Origin: Malania oleifera
Lineage: Eukaryota > Streptophyta > Magnoliopsida > Santalales > Ximeniaceae
DNA: 64,000 bases
Direction of reading: 5' to 3'
Assembly (NCBI RefSeq): GCF_029873635.1
Contig: NC_080428.1
Span: forward strand, 68,505,601-68,569,600
This document shows positions 1 through 9,884 of the stretch, one piece after another (position 1 is the first letter of the stretch; every line of letters begins with the position of its first letter). The notes beneath the pieces are model-generated. The model saw only the letters and a program-made list of their open reading frames with translations, ran no database searches and was not told the origin of the DNA. A program made the position numbers and the translations under genes.

Positions 1-1469
1 AGTGATGGGTACAGGCCAAGGGAAGGGAGGGCGTAGGGGCAGGGGTAGTTAACCTAACCATGGTTAAAAGAAGGAAGGGAAGGGGGGGGGAGGGGAACAC
101 TTTGATTATCCCTTTCCTTTTTATGAGTCCTCTGGTTTTTTTGACTTGGGATATTTGGGTCCACCCTCCAGCCCTCCACCGTCTTTATGGATTGAATGAT
201 AAACAGCACCGCACGTGGAGTCTGAATCAAGGGACAGTCCAGCCCCAATAATAGGGCCCTCATTTTTAATTTCTCCCCCCCTTTTTTAAATTTTAAATTT
301 TTACTTTTACTTATTTTTATTTTTTGGATTTCATCTAAGATTCGGGTTGGGCGGTAAAGACAATGACTCACACATGAACAAGCATCTAGTCGTCAAATGT
401 AATGTTAGTGCTTTAAGAATATGTTTTGATACGAATCCTAATTGTGTGAAACAATCCAATAATTTTTAAGTGGGTTCAATATTAATATGATATCTTATAT
501 GATTGATGAATTTAAATTCTTCGTATGTAATTGACGAAATACATTTTTATAAGTATATTTTAAAAATCTTACGTTATAATTTTAAACTCTCACAAAGTAA
601 GAGGTGTTTCTTAGTGTGGGTCTCTCTTAAGTCTAAACATTAATATAATATATAGTGATCGGAGGGTTCCAAATTTTATATGGACGGACCAACCCTTGCA
701 AGTCTTTCTCATGATATTTATTCCTTTTTAGTTTTATGTTGGATGAAGTATGATAACTTTTAGATAGGTGACTTCAGTTCTTGAAAATTATTACATTCCT
801 ATATAATTTTCACTATATAGACTTGATTGTATTCCAATTTATTCCTCACGTTTAATTTGCATAATAGATATTCCTTGGATAATACATAATATAATGAAAA
901 AATTGTGAAAAGAAATTCATAATAGTAATTCCTTTTATATTACACATTATTTCATTCAATATGGTATAATAAAGGAATAGATCGATATTCTTATAGTGAA
1001 ATTTGGGAATAGTTATTCCTTACAGGAATATGAATTCATAAAAAAATTCATATTGTCAATTATATGATGAATAGCGCTACACTTACCCATCAAATCACAT
1101 TTTTATTTAATCATTATTTTATATAATTATACCGTGCACATAGTTTAATATGCACAAAGTAGAAGGTAAAATGGTGATATTTAGAAGACATATAATCATT
1201 GTTGGATTTACCGCAATAATAATCATTGTATAACTAATTATAACTAATATATTATGATGATCTATTCCGATAAATATTATACTTTCTACAAACCAAATAT
1301 AATAACTTAAAATTAATACACAAAATTTTTAACGTAAAAGTTTCATATATTCTAACCATTGAAAGATTCTTGATGAAGGACACTCTTGCGGGGTGGAAGA
1401 CTAGTTTTATGGTTTAATAATTTGGATTTTAAAAAATTAAATTTTAAAACAAAGAACATTAAAAGTTTT

Positions 1470-1471
<2 letters not shown>
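1..1471. other. AT-rich upstream DNA, no gene seen
   Basis: Sequence upstream of the TCP gene. It has a purine/pyrimidine-rich start (about 20-110) and then long AT-rich DNA. Several short GGAAT/ATTCC words (about 790-1,040) suggest an old miniature transposon, but no clear terminal repeats were found. A GTGGGTC word near 615 resembles the core of class I TCP binding sites. The short open frames here have no recognisable domain. Confidence 0.5.

Positions 1472-1505
<34 letters not shown>
1472..1505. repeat. (AT)n microsatellite
   Basis: Uninterrupted AT dinucleotide run about 325 bp upstream of the TCP start codon, a likely length-variable marker next to the promoter. Confidence 0.95.
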
Positions 1506-1510
<5 letters not shown>

Positions 1511-1559
1511 ACCCTTGAAAAGGAAAATTATTTTTCTAAAAATAAAATCATTACTTTTC

Positions 1560-1624
1560 CCTGCCCACCCATATAATTCCCACTCATGGTATTTGTTGCT
1601 TAAAGCTTGCCCACTTCCCTTATC

Positions 1625-1676
<52 letters not shown>

Positions 1677-1829
1677 TGCCAGCTCCCATCTGAAAGGAAT
1701 TACAAGCTATATTGCAATATAGAAAATAGAGACACTGCAAAGACCCACAAGTGGAGAGAGAGACCCACAGAGCTAGGGTCACCTACAGATGCATTAAGAG
1801 AAACCAAAAAATAATATTCCCATTTGATC
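1560..1829 (+). promoter_or_regulatory. Probable core promoter and 5' leader of the TCP gene
   Basis: A CATATAAT element near 1,569 could be a weak TATA box. It is followed by a pure (TC)n run at 1,628-1,670, the pyrimidine-rich tract common in plant 5' leaders. Further down, AGACCCACA occurs twice (1,741-1,749 and 1,761-1,769); read on the other strand this gives TGTGGGTCT, close to the class I TCP site core. No in-frame ATG extends the protein upstream of 1,830. The transcription start cannot be fixed from sequence alone. Confidence 0.45.
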
Positions 1830-2909
1830 ATGGAAGCCCAAAATGAAAATGGGATCCGCCGCCCTAATTTCCCACTTCAACTCCTAGCAGACAAGACCCA
1901 AGAACAAGCTTCTAATCCCACCTCTTATTCTTCTCTTCCCATTTCTCCGGCCACCCGACCCAACCCCACGGCGCCCACTGCGGTGGAGACCCTCAAGAAG
2001 CCTCCCCCCAAGAGGACCTCCACCAAAGACCGCCACACCAAGGTCGACGGCCGCGGCCGCCGGATCCGCATGCCCGCCACCTGCGCCGCTAGGGTTTTCC
2101 AGCTCACCCGAGAATTAGGCCACAAGTCCGACGGCGAAACCATCGAGTGGCTCCTCCAGCAGGCCGAGCCCGCCGTGATAGCTGCCACCGGCACCGGCAC
2201 CATCCCCGCCAATTTCACCTCCCTCAACATCTCCCTCCGCAGCTCCGGCTCCACTCTGTCGGCGCCATCGCACCTCCGGAGCACCGCCAGTTATTATAGC
2301 TCCGGCGGCTTCCCCCCGCCGCTGCCGCTGTGGGAGCGGAGCCGCATCGAAGAGTCCGCGGCTGCGCAGCGGAGAATCCTGTTTCCGGGGGAGAGTTCGC
2401 AAGTGGGTTTTCCGTCGACAAACGTGAACTCCGAGGGCGGCGTCGAGTTGTCGGAATCCGACGGGATTGGTGGTGCGGGGAGAAAGCGGCCGCCGGAGCA
2501 AGAGCTGTTGAGCAATCAGATGGGTGGGTATAATTACTTGTTTCCATCGAGCTCGTCGAGTTCGCTTCCGACGAGTCAAGGCCAAGTCCCGGCGGGGCCC
2601 GCAACGACGACGTTTTGGATGATGGGTGGCAGCGGGCAAGAGCAGGTGTGGCCGTTTCCGGCCTCGGTTGGGAACAGCAGTTCCATGTACAGAGGGATGA
2701 CGATGTCGAGCGGGCTGCACTTTATGAACTTCCCGGCGGCGTTGGTAGCGGGGCAGCAGTTAATGGGTGGCGGCGGCGGCAGTGGGGAGGGGAGCCACGT
2801 GGGCATGCTGGCGGCGCTGAACGCTTTTAGGGGGGCAGCTGCGGATGGGGAGTCGGGGGCGAACGGCGGGGGGCAGCCGCATGAGGGAGGAGAAGGTGGA
2901 AGCAGCTAG
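1830..2909 (+). CDS. TCP15: Class I TCP transcription factor, TCP15-like
   Basis: Intronless frame of 359 residues from the ATG at 1,830, ending TAG at 2,909. The frame is open six bases further (to TTG at 1,824), but ATG is the sensible start. The TCP domain spans about residues 63-117. It has a basic region ([16 protein letters not shown]) followed by a helix-loop-helix with the class I signature [18 protein letters not shown]. The cysteine at domain position 20 (residue 85), which in TCP15-type proteins makes DNA binding redox-sensitive, is present. TCP15/TCP14 hallmarks outside the domain are an N-terminal RPNFPLQLL box, an [15 protein letters not shown] segment after the domain, and C-terminal [14 protein letters not shown] and GMLAALNAF blocks. 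The rest is Ser/Gly-rich and low complexity. TCP14/15 proteins act in the nucleus on cell proliferation, internode and leaf growth and gibberellin responses. The CDS is far more GC-rich than its surroundings. The family call is secure; TCP15 rather than TCP14 rests on the N- and C-terminal blocks. Confidence 0.95.
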   Translation: MEAQNENGIRRPNFPLQLLADKTQEQASNPTSYSSLPISPATRPNPTAPTAVETLKKPPPKRTSTKDRHTKVDGRGRRIRMPATCAARVFQLTRELGHKSDGETIEWLLQQAEPAVIAATGTGTIPANFTSLNISLRSSGSTLSAPSHLRSTASYYSSGGFPPPLPLWERSRIEESAAAQRRILFPGESSQVGFPSTNVNSEGGVELSESDGIGGAGRKRPPEQELLSNQMGGYNYLFPSSSSSSLPTSQGQVPAGPATTTFWMMGGSGQEQVWPFPASVGNSSSMYRGMTMSSGLHFMNFPAALVAGQQLMGGGGGSGEGSHVGMLAALNAFRGAAADGESGANGGGQPHEGGEGGSS

Positions 2910-3055
2910 TCATCAGCAGATCGAACTAGAGTCAGGTTTATGAAATATATATGTATCTATATTTCAAGTGCAAGCAAGCTAGCCAAGCTAGTGTATGGTT
3001 TGATCGATGCTTTTAATTTTCTCTCTCACTCAATTTTCTAAATTTCAGTTCTTTC

Positions 3056-3089
<34 letters not shown>

Positions 3090-3209
3090 GATTTTGGATG
3101 TGCATTGATGATGATGATGATTTGAAGTACAATTGATTAGTTTTTTATGATAATAATTGAGTTTGACAATCCATTTTGGGTTAATTTTTTACGAAGATTT
3201 ATATTGATG

Positions 3210-3260
<51 letters not shown>

Positions 3261-3605
3261 GGGGGAGTGTTGCTGCAGATGGAAGCTGATCTGATCATAA
3301 TTATATGATAAGGTTCCTATTATAATCTATATTATGTATGTTTAATCATGCATCCACTGTTATATTATAAGCAATATCTTATATCTTAACTATTATTTTG
3401 AAGTGCTGGGTTTGATCTCTTTGAAGCTAGCTTGGTAGCTAGCAACATCAATATAACCCCGTATGTAGAAAATGTCTTAATTAATTAATTTGGGTTTCAA
3501 GAAGAATATCACATACACTCACATACCAGAAAGCCAAGGATGAATTTTATATGCATGCAATATTAATTAATTAGGTCTAACAAACTCATACTCGCTCTCT
3601 GCACC

Positions 3606-3650
<45 letters not shown>

Positions 3651-4065
3651 ATATGTTTATATATGCGCTTTACAGAGAATGCAGCTGGTGATCACACTGT
3701 CCATTTAATTGGAGTTTGCTTGGTTTTTTTTTTTTTTCTCAAGAGAGAAATCATGTAGAGTACAGATGGGTGTTCATTGATCATCATCGTGATCCTTCAA
3801 TTATACTACACGTCCCTTGGATTAATCATAAGGTATATTATATGTAAAATGTATGGTTCAATTTTGACAATGTGTTTCTGACTTTCAGTGTGTATTCTCA
3901 TCGATCATTAGCAATCTGAGATTTGGGTCTTCTTGAAATTCAAGATTAAATGTACGTATATGACCAAAGTAAATGATTCGCTAGCTATTCTGCAACAGTA
4001 TATTTGGGGTTAAAGTTGAAGGTACGTTGTCTTTTTACATGCAACTTAATTGATTAATTTGGGAT
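2910..4065. other. TCP 3' region with microsatellites
   Basis: 3' flank of the TCP gene, containing (TA)n-(GT)n at 3,056-3,088, (TA)n at 3,214-3,255 and (CT)n at about 3,615-3,646. No clear canonical polyadenylation signal was identified. No further gene is visible. Confidence 0.6.
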
Positions 4066-5300
4066 AATTTTAAAGTACTACTCTTCATTCCCAAATTGAG
4101 ATTGTACTATGCAGTTTGGAAAATGGAAACCCAATATTAAGGGATTTAATTGGAGTTCCATCTTTCGATCTGAGTTTGTGTAAATTTGAAAATGCAACAC
4201 AAAATTATATTGGGGTTTTTCAAAACTAATCCACACAGGTTCAAGTCAACAATTTAAAATTTATACTCCGAACAGAATCTAATATTCGGTTTACAATATA
4301 CAAATTGCATATGCATAATCTCAATTTAGATGGTTTTAAAGTACTCTTCATGAGATTGGTAAGCAATTTAGAAATTGCAAATCAATATTAGGGGGTTTGA
4401 AGTTTGGGCCTTCTTTCGATTTATATTTGTGTTGATTTGAAAACGTAACATAAAGTTGTATTGAGGTTCTTCAAAATTAATCCACTCAAATTCCAAGTCA
4501 ACAACTTGAAATCTATATCCCAAACACAATCTAAGAATAAATTTTTACTATAGGTGGTATGTGGATCTTTAAAATATGAAAAATATTATATTCAACTATA
4601 GTTAAGTGCTTAATTAAGTAGTTGTTGCGCTTATCCTTAAGTCAATTTAGTAGGTGTGGCTCATTGTATAATTATTAATGTATGGTTAATTAACCCCAAA
4701 AAAATGAAACTAGTATTGGTTAATAATTTTTAGGAAACAAAGGGCATTTCTTTTTTTCTTTTCATTTTTTGGGGGTTGAGGAGAGTTGGGGGCATTTTGA
4801 ATTGTTCAATTGAAATTGCATTGGCTCCATTTTGTACCTTAATGTATTAGTCAAGTATTATTGTTTCTTGTTGATCAACCAAAAAAAGAAACTAGTATTG
4901 AGTGTATCCACAGCATTGGTGAAGTGAAATCCTTTAACTTGTAGTGATCTATTTGATAGAATATGTTTGAAATTGAATTTGTTCAAATTTCAATTGCATT
5001 AATCGTTATACTATTCAAGAACATTTAAAGATGTGTTTAAGTTGTGTTTGCGAGTATGAATTTTGGGCATTTGAATTGTTCAATTGAAATTGAATGGGCC
5101 CCATTTCAAGTATTACTATTTCATGTTAATCAACCAAAATAAATAAATAAACTAGTGTTGGGTGGATCTATTGTATTGCTAAAGTGATGTCCTTTAACTT
5201 GTAGAGATCTATTTGATAAAATATGTTTGTAAATGAATTTGCAATAGGTTAATCATTATAGTAATTAAGAATATTTAAACAAGATGTATCTATAGTTGTG
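4066..5300. repeat. Locally reiterated non-coding repeat, first group
   Basis: Three partial copies lie in the same orientation: 4,066-4,280, 4,331 to about 5,040, and 5,063 to about 5,300 (second half only). Shared landmarks are a CTTTCGAT block, a CCAAGTCAACAA block, GGTGTGGCTCATTGTATAAT, and a TTGATCAACC segment before ACTAGT. Copies differ by many substitutions and small indels, so the duplication is old. No coding potential. Confidence 0.7.
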
Positions 5301-5590
5301 TTTGTGAGTCTGAATTTTGAACTTTGAATTTATGTGGTCCTATGAATTTTGAACTTTGAATTTACGCATGCATAACAATTTTTTAGAACTGAGATACACA
5401 TTATATACCTAACTTACAAATAAACTTGTGGATCTAAATGTTTGTTAGCTATAAAGTAGGAATGAAATTTATTTTTCAAAGTATGATTAATTTATCAAGT
5501 GTTAAATAAGTTTGACTTATAATATCTAGTATATTAAATGCTTGCAACTACATATGTATAGTTGGTGACTATACCTTTTATAATAGAAGC

Positions 5591-5644
5591 ACCCCCCCCC
5601 CCACCCCCGCGCAGTCGGGGAGTCTCTTTGGGGGGGGGGGGGGG
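5591..5644. repeat. Poly-C / poly-G inverted homopolymer pair
   Basis: A C-rich run (5,591-5,609) is followed after about 20 bases by 15 consecutive G (5,630-5,644). The two arms can pair, and the G run could also form a quadruplex. Sequencing or assembly error is possible in such a run. Confidence 0.85.
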
Positions 5645-5757
5645 CATTATATAGCTCGTGCGGTGCAACTGCCATTGCTACTAATTATGATCTCCTCCCT
5701 CCTTTCTTCTTCTCCTCCTTTGCTTGTAGCAAAGATAATTGTCTTCGTGAGTGCATG

Positions 5758-5760
<3 letters not shown>

Positions 5761-5808
<48 letters not shown>
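5761..5808. repeat. (GT)n microsatellite
   Basis: Near-perfect GT run of about 48 bases. The matching position in the second copy of the duplication (about 43,660) is also GT/GC-rich. Confidence 0.95.
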
Positions 5809-5809
<1 letters not shown>

Positions 5810-6710
5810 CGCGCGCATATGTGTTTCTAAGAGAGATCATTTGGAGTGAAAAATCATGAGATTGGATGGGACATACTACAAATCAGGATTGGGACAATCA
5901 TGTTGGTAGACATAAGTTTGCTGGCTACCTCCGATGCGATGCTAGTAGTTGGTTGTCAAGGGTGATAGTAGAATCAAGGGTGATAGTAGATTTTATGAGC
6001 CTCCATTTCTTTAATAGAATCATATAAAAAATGACACCATTTCAGGAGTTTTCTTGAAAATTTAGAACTTTGTGATACAATGTTGATTGGATTCCTGTAG
6101 GCAAGAACCAAAGCAACATCATATTGTTCAATGTCAAATGACATTATTTTAGCAATTTTTTGAACATATTTTCGTTTTGTTATTTTTAAAATTTTAATTT
6201 GGAAAGAGTTCATTAGATGCTTCCACCCAAATTAAAATATTTTAAAAATTGAAAAATGACTCATAACAGCTTAGAAATTTGGAAGAAATTAAAATTTTAA
6301 ATAAATAATAAAAGTGCTTTGCAAAAATTTCATATATCCTTCCTTTTGTATATAAGTTTTCTCCTTAATTAGGATATGCTTTGGACAACAATCAACCCTA
6401 GTTATGATGTGTGAATTTTGTTTGTCCAAGCATGTGCTATGGAAGAAAAATTTTCCTTTCTAGAATGCCTCTTCCTTTAGCTCTAGTCATTCCAATATTC
6501 TACCTCACCGATTTTCTCAAAACTTTTTATCTACTCTACTAATTTTCCTAAGTCAAAACTAGCTCTCACTAAGCCTTCATTTTAAACTTTTTGATCCAAT
6601 ATTCAAATCTTTAGTCCAAGTCTTTTTTCAACTTCTTATCTAAATATCTTACAATGTTCATACCCATGCATCTTTATGCTTGAGTTCATTGATCTATTTC
6701 ACATAGCTTT

Positions 6711-7263
6711 AAAGATTGGTATGCAATTTCGAAAATGCAAACTAATAATAGGGGAGTTTAGAGTTTGGATCTTCTTTCGATTTGCAGCAGTGGATTTGAA
6801 ATCGTAGTACAAAGTTGTATTGAAGTTTTTCAAAATTAATCCACTAAATCCAAGTCAACAACCTGAAATTTATACCCAAATACAACCTAATAATAAGTTT
6901 TTACTCTAAGTAACGTGTCTTTCAAATATAAAAAATATTATATATGATTATAGTTAAGTGCTTAATTAAGCAGCAGTTATGCTTATCCTTAAAGCAATCT
7001 ATTAGGTGTGGCTCATTGTATAATTATTAATATATGGTTAATTAACCCCCAAAAGAAAATGATGTATGCATGGTTGATACTTTTTAGGAAAAAAACAAGG
7101 CAATTCACTTTTTTTTCTTTTCATTTTTTAGGGGTTTGGAGGCATTTGGATTGTTGAATTGAAAATGAATTGACCTCATTTTGTTGATTAAGTATTAATC
7201 AAGTATAATTTCTTGTTGATCAACAAAAAAAGAAAGAAACTAGTATTGGTTGGATCCATTGTG
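6711..7263. repeat. Locally reiterated non-coding repeat, further copy
   Basis: Same unit as at 4,331-5,040, in the same orientation. It retains the CTTTCGATTTG block, the CCAAGTCAACAACCTGAA block, GGTGTGGCTCATTGTATAAT and a TTGATCAAC segment before ACTAGTATTG. It is separated from the first group by the dispersed duplication copy. Confidence 0.7.
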
Positions 7264-7441
7264 CCATTACAAAAAAAGAAGACTTTTTGTGATGGTTTTA
7301 AACCATCACTAATAATAGAAAACCGTCACTATTAATTATTAGTTATGATTTACTGACGCTTACGAAATGGTGACTATAACGACGGTCTCAACTAACTATT
7401 AGTGATGCTTTTTGAAACTGTCATTAGTAATGGAGTATTAG
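7264..7441. mobile_element. CACTA-like transposon terminal fragment
   Basis: Begins CATTACAAAAAAAG, a probable mutated CACTACAA terminus. It then shows the subterminal pattern usual in En/Spm (CACTA) elements: alternating-strand copies of a short word (GTGATGG, CCATCACTAAT, CCGTCACT, TAGTGATGC). The far end is cut by the gypsy LTR fragment. No transposase is present. Another transposon with subterminal repeats cannot be excluded. Confidence 0.45.
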
Positions 7442-7970
7442 TGTAACGACCTGCTTAGTTTATCATATAATAATACGAATTTAATAAATAAGTCAACTCG
7501 AACCCGTGGGTAACGGGGGCACCTGTCATTCATAGTGGAACCTAGGCAGCAGTAAATGAAAAACATCATCATCATAACCACAAAAGATATAATACCAGAG
7601 TTAACTATAATCCCTAAATATGGTGTTTATATACATCTCCCAAAATACAAAACATATATGTATATCTAGGAACCTACAACACACATCTACTGTCCCTAAA
7701 TCAAAACTTACCCTCCTAGCGGGGTAATACTACTAACTCAACGGCGGCCTCGCCCTAGCGATTCTTCTGGGTTTCTTGAAAATCATTTAATGTTCGGGGG
7801 TGAGACACTTCTCAGTAAGGGAAAATAAACTAAATACAACTGTATGACAATATGAATATTTAATGATAATATAGATATAAAGTACATTCTTCATACCATA
7901 AATCATTAATCATTTAATAACTACATAAACGTATACCTTCATATTTTAATAAATCATACTAATCATAACT
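7442..7970 (-). mobile_element. Truncated gypsy LTR
   Basis: Starts TGTAACGACCTGC and follows the same order as the LTRs at 19,436 and 26,599: CCGTGGGTAACGG, then CTTACCCTCCTAGC, then GGTGAGACACTTCTCAGTAAGG. It breaks off near 7,970 directly against Sirevirus gag sequence, so only about the first quarter of the LTR remains. Same strand orientation as the full element at 19,436-28,702. Confidence 0.8.
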
Positions 7971-9828
7971 GTCAATAATACTCCATACTTGTTTAATTTT
8001 TACATCATTTCTCTTAAATGGACATTCAAACTTTATATGCCCCTTTTTCTTACATTGATAGCATATGGTGTTAGTGTAAGCATTAAAGGATGCGCTTGCA
8101 TTATCTTTGGAGGCTTTTGAGAAATAACTCATGTAAAAATTCATTTTCTTTTTATTTTCAATTCCATTAAATATAATGTCTTCTTTGTTCAGAGACATTC
8201 TTTGGGAGCCTACCATTTTGTCAAAGTTTGTTTTTCCTTTTATAAAGTTATAAATGATCTTTTCTTTATCTTCAATTTGATTCTTGAGATCATTTATCTC
8301 TTTATCTTTCTTGTCATCAACCTTCTTTTGTGATTTCTCTAATTCTAGAAATAATTTTCTGATTTTATCCTTTAATTTATAAATATATATATATATTTCT
8401 CATATACCAAAGAGGATAGGGATCGAAGGTCTTTTATCATTTTTTTTATTCTTGCATTCTAATTCTTTGATTTTCAAGTCTTTTTCCTTTTCAGCAAGAT
8501 TTTTGGATTCTAACTCCTTTGTTATAGTTTCATTCTTACTTTCTATTTTCTTGAGTCTTGAATCCTTTTCTCTTTCACCAGTTTTAATTGCTTCTAACTC
8601 TTTCATCAATCTTTCATTCTTATTTTTCAATGAAGTATTTTGTTTAGTTACTTTGATTAGCATCTTATGGATTTTGAATAAATCATTTTGTAATTCATCA
8701 TAAGATGGCATACACTCATCATTGGATTCATCACTACAAGAATTATTTGAAGATTTAGATGAGGAGCTTTCCTCATCATCCCAAGCCACAAAGCACATAC
8801 AAGCAACCTCTTGGTCACTTGATTCATTTTCCAAACTACTTGTACTATCCCAAGTAGTGGCTTTCATGGTCTTTTTCTTTTTCTTCTTAGACTTTTTCTT
8901 AAGTAGAGGACATTCCAATTTTAAATGTCTAGCTTTGTTGCAATTATAGCTTGTAGGAGTTTTACTTTTGGATTTCTTTTGGCTGATTTCTTCTCCTTCT
9001 TCATCTGATTCAGAGTCTTGGTTTCTTCTTTTAAATTTGTTTCTCCTTCTTAGTATCCTTGCTAGACTTTTAGATATGAAAGCTTCTTCATCTTCATCCA
9101 TTTCACTACTTGAGTTTTCTTTTAAGGCTTTAAAGGCTACTGATTTTTGGGCTTTGATTTTTCCATTCTTGTCATTTATTGTCATTTCGTATGTGAGGAG
9201 AGAACCTATAAGTTCATCTAAGGAAGTGATTTTCAGATTTTTTTTCCTTCCGTTATGGCAGTGGCTTTTGGTTCCCATATAGTTGGCAGCCCTCTAAGAA
9301 TTTTCCTTATCATCTCATAAGTAGTGTAGGTTTTTCCTAGTGCATTTAGGGAATTTATTATATGAGTGAACCTAGTAAACATATAAGTTATGGATTCATC
9401 CGGGTTCATTCTAAAGGCTTCATATTCACTTGTAAGCATATCAATCCTATTATCCCTAACATCTATAGTTTCTTCATATGTTACTTCTAATTTGTCCCAT
9501 ATCTCCTTACTGATTTGCAAGCCATTATTCTATTAAATTCATTGTCATCTAAAGCACAATATAGAGCATTCACGGCACTAGAATTTACTTGCAGCATCTT
9601 ATAGTCTAAGTCTGTCACATCAACTTTCTCCTAAGGGACTTGTTTTCCATCAACTATCTTAGTAGGAATTTAGTCACCTTCCACGACAACCTCCCAAGCT
9701 TTCCAATTCATAGTTTAAAGATATATTTGCATTCTCTTTTTCCAAAAGATATAGTTTAAACCACAAAAGATTGGTGGCCTAGTTGAAAATTGTCCCTCTC
9801 CAAAGGGAGTTATGCCTAAGTTAGCCAT
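7959..9828 (-). pseudogene. Sirevirus (Ty1/copia) gag, broken
   Basis: Retroelement capsid gene on the minus strand, starting at the ATG complementary to 9,826-9,828. The N-terminal part (about 9,233-9,828) is a UBN2-type gag domain with KEIWDKLEVTYE and the conserved FTRFTHIINSLNALGK stretch, interrupted by stops and frameshifts. Then follow an acidic Ser-rich and Lys-rich middle, a degenerate first zinc knuckle (YNCNKARHLKLEC, first Cys replaced by Tyr), a long coiled coil (about 8,400-8,640), a break near 8,216-8,400, and a second CCHC knuckle (CYQCKKKGHIKFEC) at about 8,020-8,060. Long gags with a coiled coil are typical of Sireviruses. No protease, integrase or reverse transcriptase follows, because a gypsy LTR fragment replaces the rest. 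Confidence 0.85.
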
Positions 9829-9884
9829 TTAGATTTTTTATAACTACTAATTAAGATTTTCTATAACCTCGCTCTAATACCAAT

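Larger units (their letters stand above)
5371..6710. repeat. Dispersed duplication, copy 1
   Basis: About 1.3 kb that recurs at 40,201-43,985. Shared segments are ACTGAGATACACATTAT near 5,390, the GCAACTGCCATTGCTACTAA block near 5,665, the (GT)n run, AAATCATGAGATTGGATGGG near 5,851, and the CATGCATCTTTATG block near 6,665. About 5,900-6,570 is missing from the other copy. No conserved reading frame was found. Confidence 0.75.

Noticed and set aside
54-371. Open frames on both strands at the window start
   Set aside because: Low-complexity Lys/Ser/Gly-rich translations without domain or promoter context.
790-1050. Possible MITE from GGAAT/ATTCC words
   Set aside because: No pair of terminal inverted repeats or target duplication could be placed.
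1386-1814. 142-codon frame upstream of the TCP gene
   Set aside because: It runs through the (AT)n and (TC)n microsatellites, giving Tyr-Ile and Leu-Ser runs; it overlaps the probable leader.
2115-2830. Several long frames overlapping the TCP CDS
   Set aside because: Shadow frames of a GC-rich coding region; none encodes a known domain.
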